From Gaiellaceae bacterium (GTDB lineage: Bacteria; Actinomycetota; Thermoleophilia; Gaiellales; Gaiellaceae), in assembly GCA_026002995.1 (NCBI GenBank), contig BPGK01000001.1, positions 1,426,001 through 1,490,000 on the forward strand: a stretch of 64,000 bases of DNA, written 5' to 3'. The notes under the pieces were generated by a model, which saw only the letters and a program-made list of their open reading frames with translations, was not told the DNA's origin and searched no databases. Positions within the stretch are counted from its first letter, which is position 1. Each line of letters begins with the position of its first letter. Position numbers and translations under genes: made by a program. Shown in pieces: positions 17,388-25,407 of the stretch.

Positions 17388-18552
17388 CGTCCGGCTTGCG
17401 CGGGAGCGTCTCGCCGGCGTTGCCCGCGTCACCCCCCTCTACCCGACGGAGACGTTCACGCGCCTGTGCGGACGCCCCGTGCTCCTGAAGGCGGAGAACC
17501 TCCAGCGCACGGGCTCGTTCAAGATTCGCGGCGCGTACAACACGATCGCGACGCTCGGCGAGGCGGAACGCCGGGCGGGTGTCGTCGCCGCAAGCGCGGG
17601 GAACCACGGACAGGCGGTGGCGTGGGCAGCTCGGGAGGCGGGGATCGCGGCGACCGTCTTCATGCCGCAGGACGCGCCGATGGCGAAGGTCGAGGCGACG
17701 CGCTCGTACGGGGGCCACACCGAGCTCGTCGGCGAGGGCTTCGAAGAGGCGGTGGCAGCGGCGCGGGCTTACGCCGAGGAGACGGGGGCGACGCTCGTGC
17801 ATGCCTTCGAGGACGAGCGGGTCATCGCCGGCCAGGGCACGATCGGGCTCGAGCTCGCCGAGCAGGCGGCCGAGGCCGAGACCGTCCTCATCCCGGTCGG
17901 TGGCGGCGGCTTGGCGGCGGGCATCTCGCTCGCTCTCCGCGAGCTCGGCCTGCGGGCGCGGATCTTCGGTGTGGTCTGCCAACCGGGCCTGACGATCGCC
18001 GACGGCATCGCGGTCAAGCATCGCGGCGAACTCGCCGGGGCGATCTTGGAGCGGACGCTCGAAGGCACGATCGAGGTCTCGGACGAGGAGATCTCCGAGG
18101 CGCTCACGCTCTGCCTCGAGCGGACGAAGCTCCTCGTCGAGGGCGCCGGGGCGGTGGGGCTCGCGGCGCTCCTCGCGGGCCGCGTCCCGGGCTCCGGCTC
18201 GGTCGCGGTCGTCCTCTCGGGCGGGAACATCGACGCGACGACGCTCATCTCCGTCGTGCGCCACGGGCTGACGCGATCGGGGCGCTTCCTCGCCGTGCGC
18301 ATGCTCATCCCCGATCGGCCGGGCGAGCTGCGGAACGTCCTCGACATCGTCGCCGCCCGGCGAGGGAACGTCGTCAGCGTCGATCACCGACGCGAGGGCA
18401 CGACGACGACGGCGCTCCAGACCGAGGTCGAGATCGTCGTCTCGACTCGGGACGAGGCGCACTGCCGCGAGCTGCTCGAGGCGCTGCGAGCGACAGGGCA
18501 CGCAGTCGAGCGCCTCGGCCCGCCGGCGTCGCGGGTCTCCCGAAGCGAGTGA
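17371..18552 (+). CDS. Threonine dehydratase with C-terminal ACT domain
   Basis: A 393-residue PLP enzyme forming 2-oxobutyrate from threonine. K51 in TGSFKIRGAYN is the PLP lysine, SAGNHGQ and VGGGGL are the other cofactor motifs, and residues about 305-385 form one ACT-like domain. That length and single ACT domain fit the TdcB/short IlvA type. Because 2-oxobutyrate is a source of propionyl-CoA, its overlap with meaB is metabolically sensible. Whether it serves isoleucine synthesis or catabolism is not clear. Confidence 0.85.
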   Translation: MPSLADVRLARERLAGVARVTPLYPTETFTRLCGRPVLLKAENLQRTGSFKIRGAYNTIATLGEAERRAGVVAASAGNHGQAVAWAAREAGIAATVFMPQDAPMAKVEATRSYGGHTELVGEGFEEAVAAARAYAEETGATLVHAFEDERVIAGQGTIGLELAEQAAEAETVLIPVGGGGLAAGISLALRELGLRARIFGVVCQPGLTIADGIAVKHRGELAGAILERTLEGTIEVSDEEISEALTLCLERTKLLVEGAGAVGLAALLAGRVPGSGSVAVVLSGGNIDATTLISVVRHGLTRSGRFLAVRMLIPDRPGELRNVLDIVAARRGNVVSVDHRREGTTTTALQTEVEIVVSTRDEAHCRELLEALRATGHAVERLGPPASRVSRSE

Positions 18553-18586
18553 CCGTCACTTGCGCAGATCCGAGTGAGGCATCCGC

Positions 18587-19900
18587 TCAGCATCCGGGCG
18601 CGCGATCGCGGAGGTCGTCGCTGCCGCCCGGCCAGACCGCACGGGCGTCGTAGCCGCGGGCGGCGAGCACGCTCGCGGCGACCACCGCACGCGGGCCGGA
18701 CTCGCAGATCGTGACGAGGGGGCGGTCGCGAGGAAGCGGGAGCACGCCGTGCGCGAGCTCGCGGTAGGGGAGGACGAGGCTGCCCGGGAGCGGGGCGAGC
18801 GCAGCCTCGTCGGGCTCGCGCACGTCGACGAGCTGCGCGCCGCTCGAGAGGTGCTCGCGGAGCGCGGCCGGAGGGATGAGCTCGAGCCGTTCCGGCCCCT
18901 CCGCAGAGACGGTGCCCGCGAGCTCGAGGAAGCCGACCGCGCGGAGACCGCGCGTCGCCTCCGCGATCTCGGCCTCGCTCGCGGCTGCGACGACGAGCGG
19001 CCGCTCCGCGTCGAGAACGAAGGCCGCCTTCGTCGGGAAGCGACTGCCGGCGACGGGGACGTTGATCGCGCCGGGGAGGTGCCCTCGAGCGAACTCCTCG
19101 ACGCCTCGCACGTCGAGGACCTGGGCTCCCGGAGGCGGAGCGACGAGAGGTGCGGGGTCCGCCGGAGCGCCGACGAACGGCCCGCGATTGAGCTCCACTA
19201 TCCGCTCCATGTTAGGCGGCCGGGGGGTCGTGACGGCCGCGGTGTCGGCGACGAACACCGCGACGTCGGAGGCCGCGAGGGCCGGGTTGAACCGTCGCTC
19301 GAAGCCGATCGTCGTCGATGCCTTCGAGCTCATCGCCTTCCCGCACAGGGAGCCGGCGACGTGACCCGGGAACACCTCGACGCCGTCACCGAGCGCGAGG
19401 AGCCTGCGCAGCGAGGAAAAGAGCGCCTCGGCGCCTGCCCGTGCCTCGACGGCGAGGTCCGGCCGGGCGACGTCGCCGACGAAGAGCGAGTCGCCGGTGA
19501 GGATGAGCCACGGCTCGTCCGCGCGCGTCCGGTCGAGCACGGCGAGACACGTGTGCTCGGGCCGGTGGCCGGGGGTGTGCAGGGCGCGGAGCGCAACAGC
19601 GCCGAGCGCCACCTCCGTACCGTCCTCGAGCGGGTCGAAGGGGAACTCGGGCGCCGCGAGCGGGTGGATGGAGACGGGGAGCCCGTGCTCGAGCGCGAGC
19701 CGTCCGTGGCCGGAGAGGTGGTCGGCGTGCGTGTGGGTCTCGAGCACGCGAACGAGCCGAACGCCTCGCCGCCTCGCCTCCTCGAGAACCGGCTCGATCG
19801 CAAACGGGGGATCGACGACGACCGCGTCCCCCGAGTCCTCGTCTCCGATGAGGTAGGAGGCGCATCCGAGGGCGTCGTCGACGAACTGGGAGAAGATCAT
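18587..19900 (-). CDS. MBL-fold hydrolase fused to two rhodanese domains (persulfide dioxygenase-like)
   Basis: A 437-residue protein. Residues 1-200 are a metallo-beta-lactamase domain with HTHADHLSG (HxHxDH), HTPGHRPEH and GDSLFVGD. Two rhodanese domains follow. The first lacks the catalytic cysteine (VVAAASEAE where a C is expected). The second has it (ICESGPRA). This layout matches bacterial persulfide dioxygenase/rhodanese fusions that oxidise glutathione or other thiol persulfides. A -10 hexamer lies 8 bases before ATG 19900. Confidence 0.85.
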   Translation of the reverse strand: MIFSQFVDDALGCASYLIGDEDSGDAVVVDPPFAIEPVLEEARRRGVRLVRVLETHTHADHLSGHGRLALEHGLPVSIHPLAAPEFPFDPLEDGTEVALGAVALRALHTPGHRPEHTCLAVLDRTRADEPWLILTGDSLFVGDVARPDLAVEARAGAEALFSSLRRLLALGDGVEVFPGHVAGSLCGKAMSSKASTTIGFERRFNPALAASDVAVFVADTAAVTTPRPPNMERIVELNRGPFVGAPADPAPLVAPPPGAQVLDVRGVEEFARGHLPGAINVPVAGSRFPTKAAFVLDAERPLVVAAASEAEIAEATRGLRAVGFLELAGTVSAEGPERLELIPPAALREHLSSGAQLVDVREPDEAALAPLPGSLVLPYRELAHGVLPLPRDRPLVTICESGPRAVVAASVLAARGYDARAVWPGGSDDLRDRAPGC

Positions 19901-19908
19901 CGACTGCG

Positions 19909-19914
19909 ACGCTA
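19909..19914 (-). promoter_or_regulatory. -10 hexamer TAGCGT (minus strand)
   Basis: On the minus strand TAGCGT is followed by 8 bases and the ATG at 19900. Confidence 0.4.
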
Positions 19915-19922
19915 GCAGCGAG

Positions 19923-20477
19923 TCACCCGTCCGCTCCTCCCTGGGCGCGGACCCCGCGGCGCCAGGCGATGGAGACGACGAGCGCGATCACGAGCAGACC
20001 GACGAGCCCGACGACGAGCGCCGCTCCGAGGTTCTGGTCGGCCGTGCCAGAACCGGGGACGACGGTGAGCGGAACCTGCCAGCGCACGATCTCTCCTTCC
20101 GGGTAGCGCTGCTCGGCCTCGAGCGCGACGGGGCCGGGAGCGGCGGTCGCCTCGAGCTCGACGCGGAAGGAGACCTCCTCGTTTGGCGGCAGCGAACCAC
20201 CGACCCAGACCGTCTGTGTGGCGGTGCGCTCGACGACGCGCCAGGTGCCGGTCGGCTCGGCGTCGACGATGCGGATGCCCTCGGGCGCGCGGATCGCGAA
20301 GCCGGTCATCGGCCCAGCTCGCTCGTTCGGGCCCGCGAGCTCGACGACGGTGACCGCCCCGGACTCGACGAACGAGGGAGAGGGGACGACGTGCGCGGAC
20401 GAGGCGTCGGCGCGGAGCGCCACGAGCGTGACCGCGAGAAGCAGCGAAGCGCCGAGTCGGAGTACGGGACGGGGCAC
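19923..20477 (-). CDS. YcnI-like (DUF1775) exported membrane-anchored protein
   Basis: A 184-residue protein with a signal peptide (LGASLLLAVTLVALRADASSA) followed directly by HVVPSPSF, the N-terminal histidine of mature YcnI-type proteins that can bind copper. The domain contains GPMTGFAIRAPEGI and ends with a C-terminal helix and basic tail (IAWRRGVRAQ). The usual CopC/CopD partners are not adjacent. GTG 20477 is chosen because the signal peptide begins there. It lies 8 bp downstream of the acyl-CoA dehydrogenase stop, in the same direction. Confidence 0.72.
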   Translation of the reverse strand: MPRPVLRLGASLLLAVTLVALRADASSAHVVPSPSFVESGAVTVVELAGPNERAGPMTGFAIRAPEGIRIVDAEPTGTWRVVERTATQTVWVGGSLPPNEEVSFRVELEATAAPGPVALEAEQRYPEGEIVRWQVPLTVVPGSGTADQNLGAALVVGLVGLLVIALVVSIAWRRGVRAQGGADG

Positions 20478-20485
20478 GCTGCGGC

Positions 20486-21622
20486 CTACGGGAGGCCGAG
20501 GTGGCGGGCGATCACCATCCTCTGCACCTCGTTCGTCCCCTCGCCGATCTCGAGCACCTTCTGGTCGCGGTAGAGCCGCGAGATCGCCGACTCCTCCATG
20601 AATCCGTACCCCCCGTGGATCAGGAGCGCAGCCGAGGCGACGCGTGCGGAGAGCTCGCCCGTGTAGAGCTTCGCCATGGCCGCTTCGCGCGCGAAGGGAC
20701 GGCCTTGGTCTTTGAGCCACGCAGCCCGATACACCATCCCGCGCGCCGCCTCGATCTCGGTTGCCATGTCGGCGAGCCGGAACTGCACGGCCTGGAACGA
20801 CGAGATGGGCCTTCCGAACTGCTCGCGCTCGCGCGCATACGCGAAGGCGAGCTCGTAGGCGCCCTCGGCGAGCCCGAGACCCATGGCGGCGACGGAGATC
20901 CGACCGCCGTCGAGGATCTCGAGGAACTGCCGAAAGCCGGCGCCGCGCTCACCGAGCAGGTTCCCCTCGGGGACGACGCAGTTCTCGAACGAGAGCTCGC
21001 GCGTGTCCGAGGCGCGCCAGCCGAGCTTCTTCATCGGGGGGGAGATCCCGTACCCCGGCGTGCCGGTCTCGACGACGAGACTCGAGATCTCGTCCTCGCC
21101 GGTGCGTGCGGTGATCGTGACGCCCCACGTGATGTCGGTGCCGGCGTTCGTGATGAAGATCTTCGAGCCGTTCACGACCCAGGTGCCGTCGCGGAGCTCG
21201 GCTGTGGTGCGGGTGTTGCCGGCGTCGGAGCCGGCGCCCGGCTCGGTGAGCCCGAAGGCCGCCAGGCGCCGTCCCGCCGCGAGGTCGGGGAGCCAGCGCT
21301 CCCGCTGCTCGTCGGTGCCGAAGAGGAGGATCGGCATCGTGCCGAGCGAGGTGTGGGCCGCGACCGTGATCGCGAGCGACGAGTCGACGCGCGCGAGCTC
21401 CTCGATCGCGAGCGCGTACGAGACCGTGTCTCCCCCGGCGCCGCCGAAGCGCTCCGGAATCGGGATCCCCATCAACCCGAGCTCGCCGAGCTCGGCGACG
21501 AGCTCGTAGGGGAAGCGTCCCTCCCGGTCGAGCTCGGCCGCGACGGGCTGCACCCGGTCGCGCGCGAAGGTGCGCACGGTGTCGCGGATCAGCTCCTGCT
21601 CGGGGGTGAGGTCGAAATCCAC
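20486..21622 (-). CDS. Acyl-CoA dehydrogenase
   Basis: A 378-residue FAD flavoprotein of the acyl-CoA dehydrogenase family, which introduces the alpha-beta double bond into acyl-CoA. FGLTEPGAGSDAG is the FAD/substrate signature and ALLIHGGYGFMEESAISRLYRDQKVLEIGEGTNEVQRMVIAR the C-terminal signature, with the catalytic glutamate in YGFMEE or GEGTNE context depending on subfamily. GTG 21622 gives the standard opening DFDLTPEQELIRDTVR. Chain-length preference is unknown. It is divergent to an SCP2-domain gene. Confidence 0.92.
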   Translation of the reverse strand: MDFDLTPEQELIRDTVRTFARDRVQPVAAELDREGRFPYELVAELGELGLMGIPIPERFGGAGGDTVSYALAIEELARVDSSLAITVAAHTSLGTMPILLFGTDEQRERWLPDLAAGRRLAAFGLTEPGAGSDAGNTRTTAELRDGTWVVNGSKIFITNAGTDITWGVTITARTGEDEISSLVVETGTPGYGISPPMKKLGWRASDTRELSFENCVVPEGNLLGERGAGFRQFLEILDGGRISVAAMGLGLAEGAYELAFAYAREREQFGRPISSFQAVQFRLADMATEIEAARGMVYRAAWLKDQGRPFAREAAMAKLYTGELSARVASAALLIHGGYGFMEESAISRLYRDQKVLEIGEGTNEVQRMVIARHLGLP

Positions 21623-21634
21623 GCGCCGCCGCGG

Positions 21635-21640
21635 ATCGTA
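21635..21640 (-). promoter_or_regulatory. -10-like TACGAT (minus strand)
   Basis: TACGAT lies 12 bases before the GTG at 21622, a longer spacing than at most other starts here, giving at most a very short leader. Confidence 0.3.
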
Positions 21641-21694
21641 TCGGCGCGGTAGGCTCCGCTCGTTCCGCAAGCGAGCGAGGGAGAGAGCGAGACC

Positions 21695-22000
21695 ATGGGC
21701 AGCGTGCAGGAGTTCTTCGAGGGGCTTCCCGGGCGGGTCGATGCCGACCGGATCGCCGGCATGAACAACACGTACGTCTTCGAGATCGACGGCGCGGGCA
21801 CGTGGACGGTGGCCATCGCCGACGGGCAGATCACGGTGAGCGAGGGCGCCGGGGACGCGGACTGCACGTTCTCGGCGAGCGCGGAGAGCTTCGAGAAGAT
21901 CGTCTCGGGCGAGCAAAACCCGACGACCGCGTACATGACCGGCAAGCTGAAGATCAAGGGCGACATGGGCGCGGCCATGAAGCTCCAGAAGCTGTTCTGA
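21695..22000 (+). CDS. SCP2 sterol/lipid-binding domain protein
   Basis: A 101-residue stand-alone SCP2-like domain: short helix FFEGLPGRVDADRIAGMN, central strands (YVFEIDG, WTVAIADG), and the conserved GEQNPTTAYMTGKLKIKGD segment that lines a lipid pocket. Such small proteins bind fatty acyl-CoA or sterol-like lipids. The divergent acyl-CoA dehydrogenase supports a lipid role. ATG 21695 has an AGGGAG Shine-Dalgarno sequence; a TAGGCT hexamer at 21650-21655 could be its -10. Confidence 0.85.
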   Translation: MGSVQEFFEGLPGRVDADRIAGMNNTYVFEIDGAGTWTVAIADGQITVSEGAGDADCTFSASAESFEKIVSGEQNPTTAYMTGKLKIKGDMGAAMKLQKLF

Positions 22001-22053
22001 TCTCGGACGGGGGGCTCGGGCGCGTCGTCGCGGCGCCGTCTCGCTGCGGACGG

Positions 22054-22059
22054 TAGGCT
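22054..22059 (+). promoter_or_regulatory. -10 hexamer TAGGCT for a leaderless start
   Basis: TAGGCT followed by 6 bases and ATG 22066. Confidence 0.5.
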
Positions 22060-22065
22060 GCGCCG

Positions 22066-22434
22066 ATGCCGATCGTGGTCCGGCTCCTCGTCCTCTGGGG
22101 GATCAACACCCTCGCGCTCATCGTCGTCGACTGGCTCTTCGGCGGCGTCGAGATCGGCGGCTGGGGCCCGCTCCTCCTGGGCGCGGCGGTGCTGACGATC
22201 GGCAACGCGATCGTGAAGCCCGTCCTCGCGCTGCTCACGCTCCCGCTCATCGTCGTGACCTTCGGGCTTGCGTACTTCGCGATCAACGTCGCGATGCTCG
22301 CCCTCGCCGAGTGGGTTGCACCCGACTTCTCGATCGACGGGTTCTGGACGTACGTCGGGGCGACGATCGCCGTCTGGGTCGTGAACGTGCTCGTCGGCTG
22401 GCTGCTCGAGCGGGTGCAGCGCGTGACCGCCTGA
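22066..22434 (+). CDS. Phage-holin-family (PF04020-like) small membrane protein
   Basis: A 122-residue protein with four hydrophobic helices and the family block AVLTIGNAIVKPVLALLTLPL. This chromosomal family is named after holins but is widespread and not evidence for a prophage. Function is unknown. It converges with the biotin carboxylase gene. A second relative lies at 24161 on the far side of that gene. Confidence 0.8.
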   Translation: MPIVVRLLVLWGINTLALIVVDWLFGGVEIGGWGPLLLGAAVLTIGNAIVKPVLALLTLPLIVVTFGLAYFAINVAMLALAEWVAPDFSIDGFWTYVGATIAVWVVNVLVGWLLERVQRVTA

Positions 22435-22443
22435 CGAGCTACG

Positions 22444-22454
22444 GGGTCTGACCC
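22444..22454. repeat. Short palindrome GGGTC-T-GACCC
   Basis: An 11-bp near-perfect palindrome (5-bp arms) in the 39-bp gap between two convergent genes. It resembles the element at 36493-36507 (AGGTGTC-T-GACACCT) in having GTCTGAC at its centre. Confidence 0.35.
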
Positions 22455-22473
22455 ACCTCCACCTCGTCGTCCT

Positions 22474-24114
22474 TCAGGCCTCGAGCTCGACGAGCACCGT
22501 CCCGCCGGCGACCCGGTCACCAGGGGCGACGTGCACCGCGCGCACCGTCCCCTCGAACGGCGAGTGCACGGGGATCTCCATCTTCATGGCTTCGAGCACG
22601 ACGAGCGGCGCGCGCGCCCGAACAGCGTCCCCAGGGCGTACGTGAACCCCGATCACCGTCCCCGGCATGGGGGCGGCAACGGCGCTCTCCGCGTGCCCGG
22701 GCCCGTGGCGGTGGAGCTCTGCGTCGGCGTCCGGCGGCGCGGAGGGCGCAGGAGGTGGCAGGTTGAGGCGCCACGGCTCCCGCCAGGGCGACGCGGGCAG
22801 GCGAAGGGGAACCTGCGAGAGCGGGGGGTGCTCGACGAGAAAGGCGGTCGTCGCCTCGCCTGCCCGGACGACCGGGTGCGAGACGAGCCAGCGGAGGAAG
22901 GGGAGGTTCGTCGTCACCCCCGACACCTCTGTCTGCGCGAGCGCGCTCGCGAGCAGCGCGAGCGCCTCGTCGCGGTCGCGGCCGTGAGCGATGAGCTTCG
23001 CCAGGAGCGGGTCGTAGGCGAGACCGATCGTGTCGCCTTCCGCGACGCCCGCGTCGACGCGCACGCCGCTTTCGGCTCGTGGAAGGTCGTCACCCGGGAG
23101 CACGAGGCGCTCGATCGTTCCGGTCTGCGGGAGGAACGTTCGTGGATCCTCGGCGTACAGACGCGCCTCGACCGCGTGACCCACCACCGGGGGGCGATCC
23201 GGCAGGAGCGGCTCCCCAGCGGCGATGCGGAGCTGCTCGGCGACGAGGTCGAGCCCCGTGACGGCCTCCGTCACCGGGTGCTCGACTTGGATGCGACCGT
23301 TCAGCTCGAGGAAGTACGCCTCCTCGCCGTCCACGACGAACTCGACGGTGCCCGCGTTCCGGTAGCCGATCGCCCGCGCGAACGCGACCGCGGACTCGAG
23401 GAGACGCTCGCGCAGCCGATCCGGGAGGCGCGGGGCAGGGGCCTCCTCGAGCACCTTCTGATGGCGGCGCTGAACCGAGCAGTCACGCTCGCCGAGCGCG
23501 ACGACCGCCCCGTGCGCGTCGGCGAGGATCTGCACCTCGACGTGGCGCGGCCGTTCGAGGTAGCGCTCGCAGTAGAGCGTTCCGTCTCCGAACGCGCCCT
23601 TCGCCTCGCGCTCGGCGGCGGCAAGCGCCTCTGGGAGCTCGGCGCGAGAGCGGACGACCCGCATCCCCCGGCCGCCGCCACCGGCCGCCGCCTTCACGAC
23701 GAGCGGGAACCCGACCTCCTCTGGCGCCCCGTCGGGGAGAACCGGAACGTTTGCCTCCCGTGCGATGCGCTTCGCGGCGAGCTTGTCTCCGCCGAGCTCG
23801 AGAGCGGAGGCCGGCGGGCCGACCCAGGCGAGCCCGGCCGCGGTGACCGCTTCGGCGAAGTCGGCGCGCTCGGCGAGGAACCCGTAGCCGGGATGGATCG
23901 CGTCGGCGCGGGCCTCCCTCGCGGCCCGGACGTGCTCGTCGGCGTGCAGGTAGCTCGAGATCTCGATCGCGGCGTCCGCGCTCCTGGCGTGGAGGGAGCC
24001 GGCGTCGTCGGGCGCGAAGACGGCGACAGTCTCCACTCCCAGCTCACGGCAGGTGCGGAAGACGCGGAGCGCGATCTCGCCCCGATTCGCCACGAGGACG
24101 CGCTCGAAGGGCAC
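22474..24114 (-). CDS. Acyl-CoA carboxylase alpha subunit (biotin carboxylase plus BCCP)
   Basis: A 546-residue fusion. Biotin carboxylase domains span residues 1 to about 440 (opening VLVANRGEIALRVFRT, ATP-grasp glycine loop AAAGGGGRGM, ELNGRIQVEHPVTE). A linker rich in Pro follows, then a biotinyl domain with EAMKM, where K511 is the biotin lysine. It is shorter than typical 590-660-residue actinobacterial AccA/PccA proteins because the middle linker domain is reduced. Partner carboxyltransferase is encoded at 26495. GTG 24114 has a -10 hexamer 6 bases upstream. Substrate (acetyl- or propionyl-CoA) is not certain. Confidence 0.9.
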   Translation of the reverse strand: MPFERVLVANRGEIALRVFRTCRELGVETVAVFAPDDAGSLHARSADAAIEISSYLHADEHVRAAREARADAIHPGYGFLAERADFAEAVTAAGLAWVGPPASALELGGDKLAAKRIAREANVPVLPDGAPEEVGFPLVVKAAAGGGGRGMRVVRSRAELPEALAAAEREAKGAFGDGTLYCERYLERPRHVEVQILADAHGAVVALGERDCSVQRRHQKVLEEAPAPRLPDRLRERLLESAVAFARAIGYRNAGTVEFVVDGEEAYFLELNGRIQVEHPVTEAVTGLDLVAEQLRIAAGEPLLPDRPPVVGHAVEARLYAEDPRTFLPQTGTIERLVLPGDDLPRAESGVRVDAGVAEGDTIGLAYDPLLAKLIAHGRDRDEALALLASALAQTEVSGVTTNLPFLRWLVSHPVVRAGEATTAFLVEHPPLSQVPLRLPASPWREPWRLNLPPPAPSAPPDADAELHRHGPGHAESAVAAPMPGTVIGVHVRPGDAVRARAPLVVLEAMKMEIPVHSPFEGTVRAVHVAPGDRVAGGTVLVELEA

Positions 24115-24120
24115 GGGGGC

Positions 24121-24126
24121 ACTCTA
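24121..24126 (-). promoter_or_regulatory. -10 hexamer TAGAGT (minus strand)
   Basis: TAGAGT followed by 6 bases and the GTG at 24114 on the minus strand. Confidence 0.5.
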
Positions 24127-24148
24127 CGCGGGGAGTGGCCGCATGCGG

Positions 24149-24154
24149 TAGGGT
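24149..24154 (+). promoter_or_regulatory. -10 hexamer TAGGGT for a leaderless start
   Basis: TAGGGT followed by 6 bases and GTG 24161; it shares a 46-bp divergent gap with the promoter of the carboxylase gene. Confidence 0.5.
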
Positions 24155-24160
24155 CGCCTG

Positions 24161-24553
24161 GTGGTTCGTCTGCTCGTCCGCACCGCGATCGCGTTGCTCG
24201 CGAATGCGATCGGCCTGATCGTCGCGGCGGCGCTCCTCGACGGGTTGCGGCTCGACGTCTCGGGCTTCGTCGTCGCGGTCGTGGTCTTCACGGTCGTCTT
24301 CGCGTTCGTCCAGCCGTTCCTCGTCAGCCAGCTCCGGCGAAGCGACGCCGCGGCGAAGCTCCTCGGCGGGGTCGCGCTCCTCGCTACCCTCGCCTCCCTC
24401 GTCGTGACGACGCTCGTCACCGACGGGCTCTCGATCAGTGGCGGCGGCACGTGGATCGCAGCGACGGTGATCGTCTGGCTCGCCGCGGTTCTCGCGACCT
24501 TCCTCCTCCCGCTCCTCGGGCTCAAGAAGTTCCTGGAGGAGCGGAGCGGGTAG
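24161..24553 (+). CDS. Phage-holin-family small membrane protein, second copy
   Basis: A 130-residue membrane protein with four predicted helices, the third preceded by a basic loop (QLRRSDAAAK). Layout resembles the 22066 protein, but the central motif is less conserved (FTVVFAFVQPFLVSQL). It is divergent from the acyl-CoA carboxylase gene by 46 bp. GTG start follows a -10 hexamer. Function unknown. Confidence 0.7.
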   Translation: MVRLLVRTAIALLANAIGLIVAAALLDGLRLDVSGFVVAVVVFTVVFAFVQPFLVSQLRRSDAAAKLLGGVALLATLASLVVTTLVTDGLSISGGGTWIAATVIVWLAAVLATFLLPLLGLKKFLEERSG

Positions 24554-24564
24554 ATCCGAGAGGC

Positions 24565-24584
24565 GGGCGACTCGCGGGTCGCCC
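24565..24584. terminator. Hairpin between convergent genes
   Basis: GGGCGAC-TCGCGG-GTCGCCC forms a 7-bp stem with a 6-base loop in the 83-bp gap between the holin-like gene and the enoyl-CoA hydratase gene. It could end transcripts from both sides. A second inverted repeat, CCCTACG/CGTAGGG, encloses 24582-24612. Confidence 0.4.
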
Positions 24585-24636
24585 TACGGCCCTCCCTCGA
24601 TCGCTTCGTAGGGACGAGGCGTGACTCGCCCTCGTG

Positions 24637-25383
24637 TCAGTCGCGCTCGAGCCAGCCCGGGGCTCGACGCTCGAGGAAGGCACGCAAGCCGTCCTGGCCC
24701 TCGTCGCTCGCTCGACGGGCGGCCGCGATCCGCGCGGTCGCCTCGCCCCCAGGCCGCTCGCGCACGAGCCGCTTGGCCTCGCGGACGGCGATCGGGCCAC
24801 CGCGGAGGAGGTCTTCCACGACCCCTTCGCACGCGCTCCCCGCGTCCTCGGAGACCGCGGAGACGAGCCCGATGCGGAGCGCCGTCTCCGCGCCGAAGCG
24901 CTCGCCCGTGAGGAAGTAGCGGCGCGCGTGGGCCCCGATGCGGGCAAGGACGAACGGGGAGATGACCGCGGGGACGATCCCGAGCCGCACCTCGGTGAAG
25001 CCGAAGACCGCGTCAGGCCACGCGATGGCGATGTCGGCGCAGGCCACGAGGCCCGATCCCCCGCCGAGGGCGTAGCCGTGAACGCAGCAGACGACGGGCG
25101 CCGGGCACGAGTCGATCGCCTCGAGCATCCGGTAGAGCGCCATCGCGTCGGCGACGTTCTCCTCGTAGGAGAGGTCGATGGAGGAGCGCTGCCATTCGAC
25201 ATCCGCGCCCGCGCAGAAGCTCGGCCCCTCGCCGGAGAGCACGACGGCTCGTGCGTCCCCGACGTCCGAGAACGTCTCGTGCAGCTCGTCGATGAGCGCA
25301 GCGTCGAAGGCGTTCCGGCGCTCCGGACGAGCGAGGGTCACGCGGAGGACGTGGCCGTCCCGCTCGACCTTCAGCGCGCTCAC
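24637..25383 (-). CDS. Enoyl-CoA hydratase/isomerase family protein
   Basis: A 248-residue crotonase-fold protein. The oxyanion-hole segments are SFCAGADVEW and HGYALGGGSGLVACAD, and the later FGFTEVRLGIVPAVISPFVL block is typical. The second catalytic glutamate region (TEVRLG) has E in place. It would hydrate enoyl-CoA esters or perform a related crotonase reaction. GTG 25383 shares an extremely short divergent region with the next gene. Confidence 0.88.
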   Translation of the reverse strand: MSALKVERDGHVLRVTLARPERRNAFDAALIDELHETFSDVGDARAVVLSGEGPSFCAGADVEWQRSSIDLSYEENVADAMALYRMLEAIDSCPAPVVCCVHGYALGGGSGLVACADIAIAWPDAVFGFTEVRLGIVPAVISPFVLARIGAHARRYFLTGERFGAETALRIGLVSAVSEDAGSACEGVVEDLLRGGPIAVREAKRLVRERPGGEATARIAAARRASDEGQDGLRAFLERRAPGWLERD

Positions 25384-25391
25384 GGAGAGGG

Positions 25392-25397
25392 AGACTA
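25392..25397 (-). promoter_or_regulatory. -10 hexamer TAGTCT (minus strand)
   Basis: TAGTCT followed by 8 bases and the GTG at 25383. It overlaps the plus-strand hexamer at 25396-25401. Confidence 0.5.
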
Positions 25398-25401
25398 GTG
25401 T
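25396..25401 (+). promoter_or_regulatory. -10 hexamer TAGTGT (plus strand)
   Basis: TAGTGT followed by 6 bases and ATG 25408. It shares two bases with the minus-strand hexamer, within the near-palindrome AGACTAGTGTCT. Confidence 0.5.
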
Positions 25402-25407
25402 CTCGCC

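Noticed and set aside
15033-17432. A 799-codon minus-strand frame
   Set aside because: It lies opposite upp, the WecA-like gene and meaB, which have clear motifs. Its protein is low-complexity Arg/Glu/Asp/Val text typical of antisense frames in GC-rich DNA.
22066-24553. Prophage, because two holin-like proteins are present
   Set aside because: This holin-named family is a common chromosomal membrane-protein family, and no capsid, tail, lysin or integrase gene is near.
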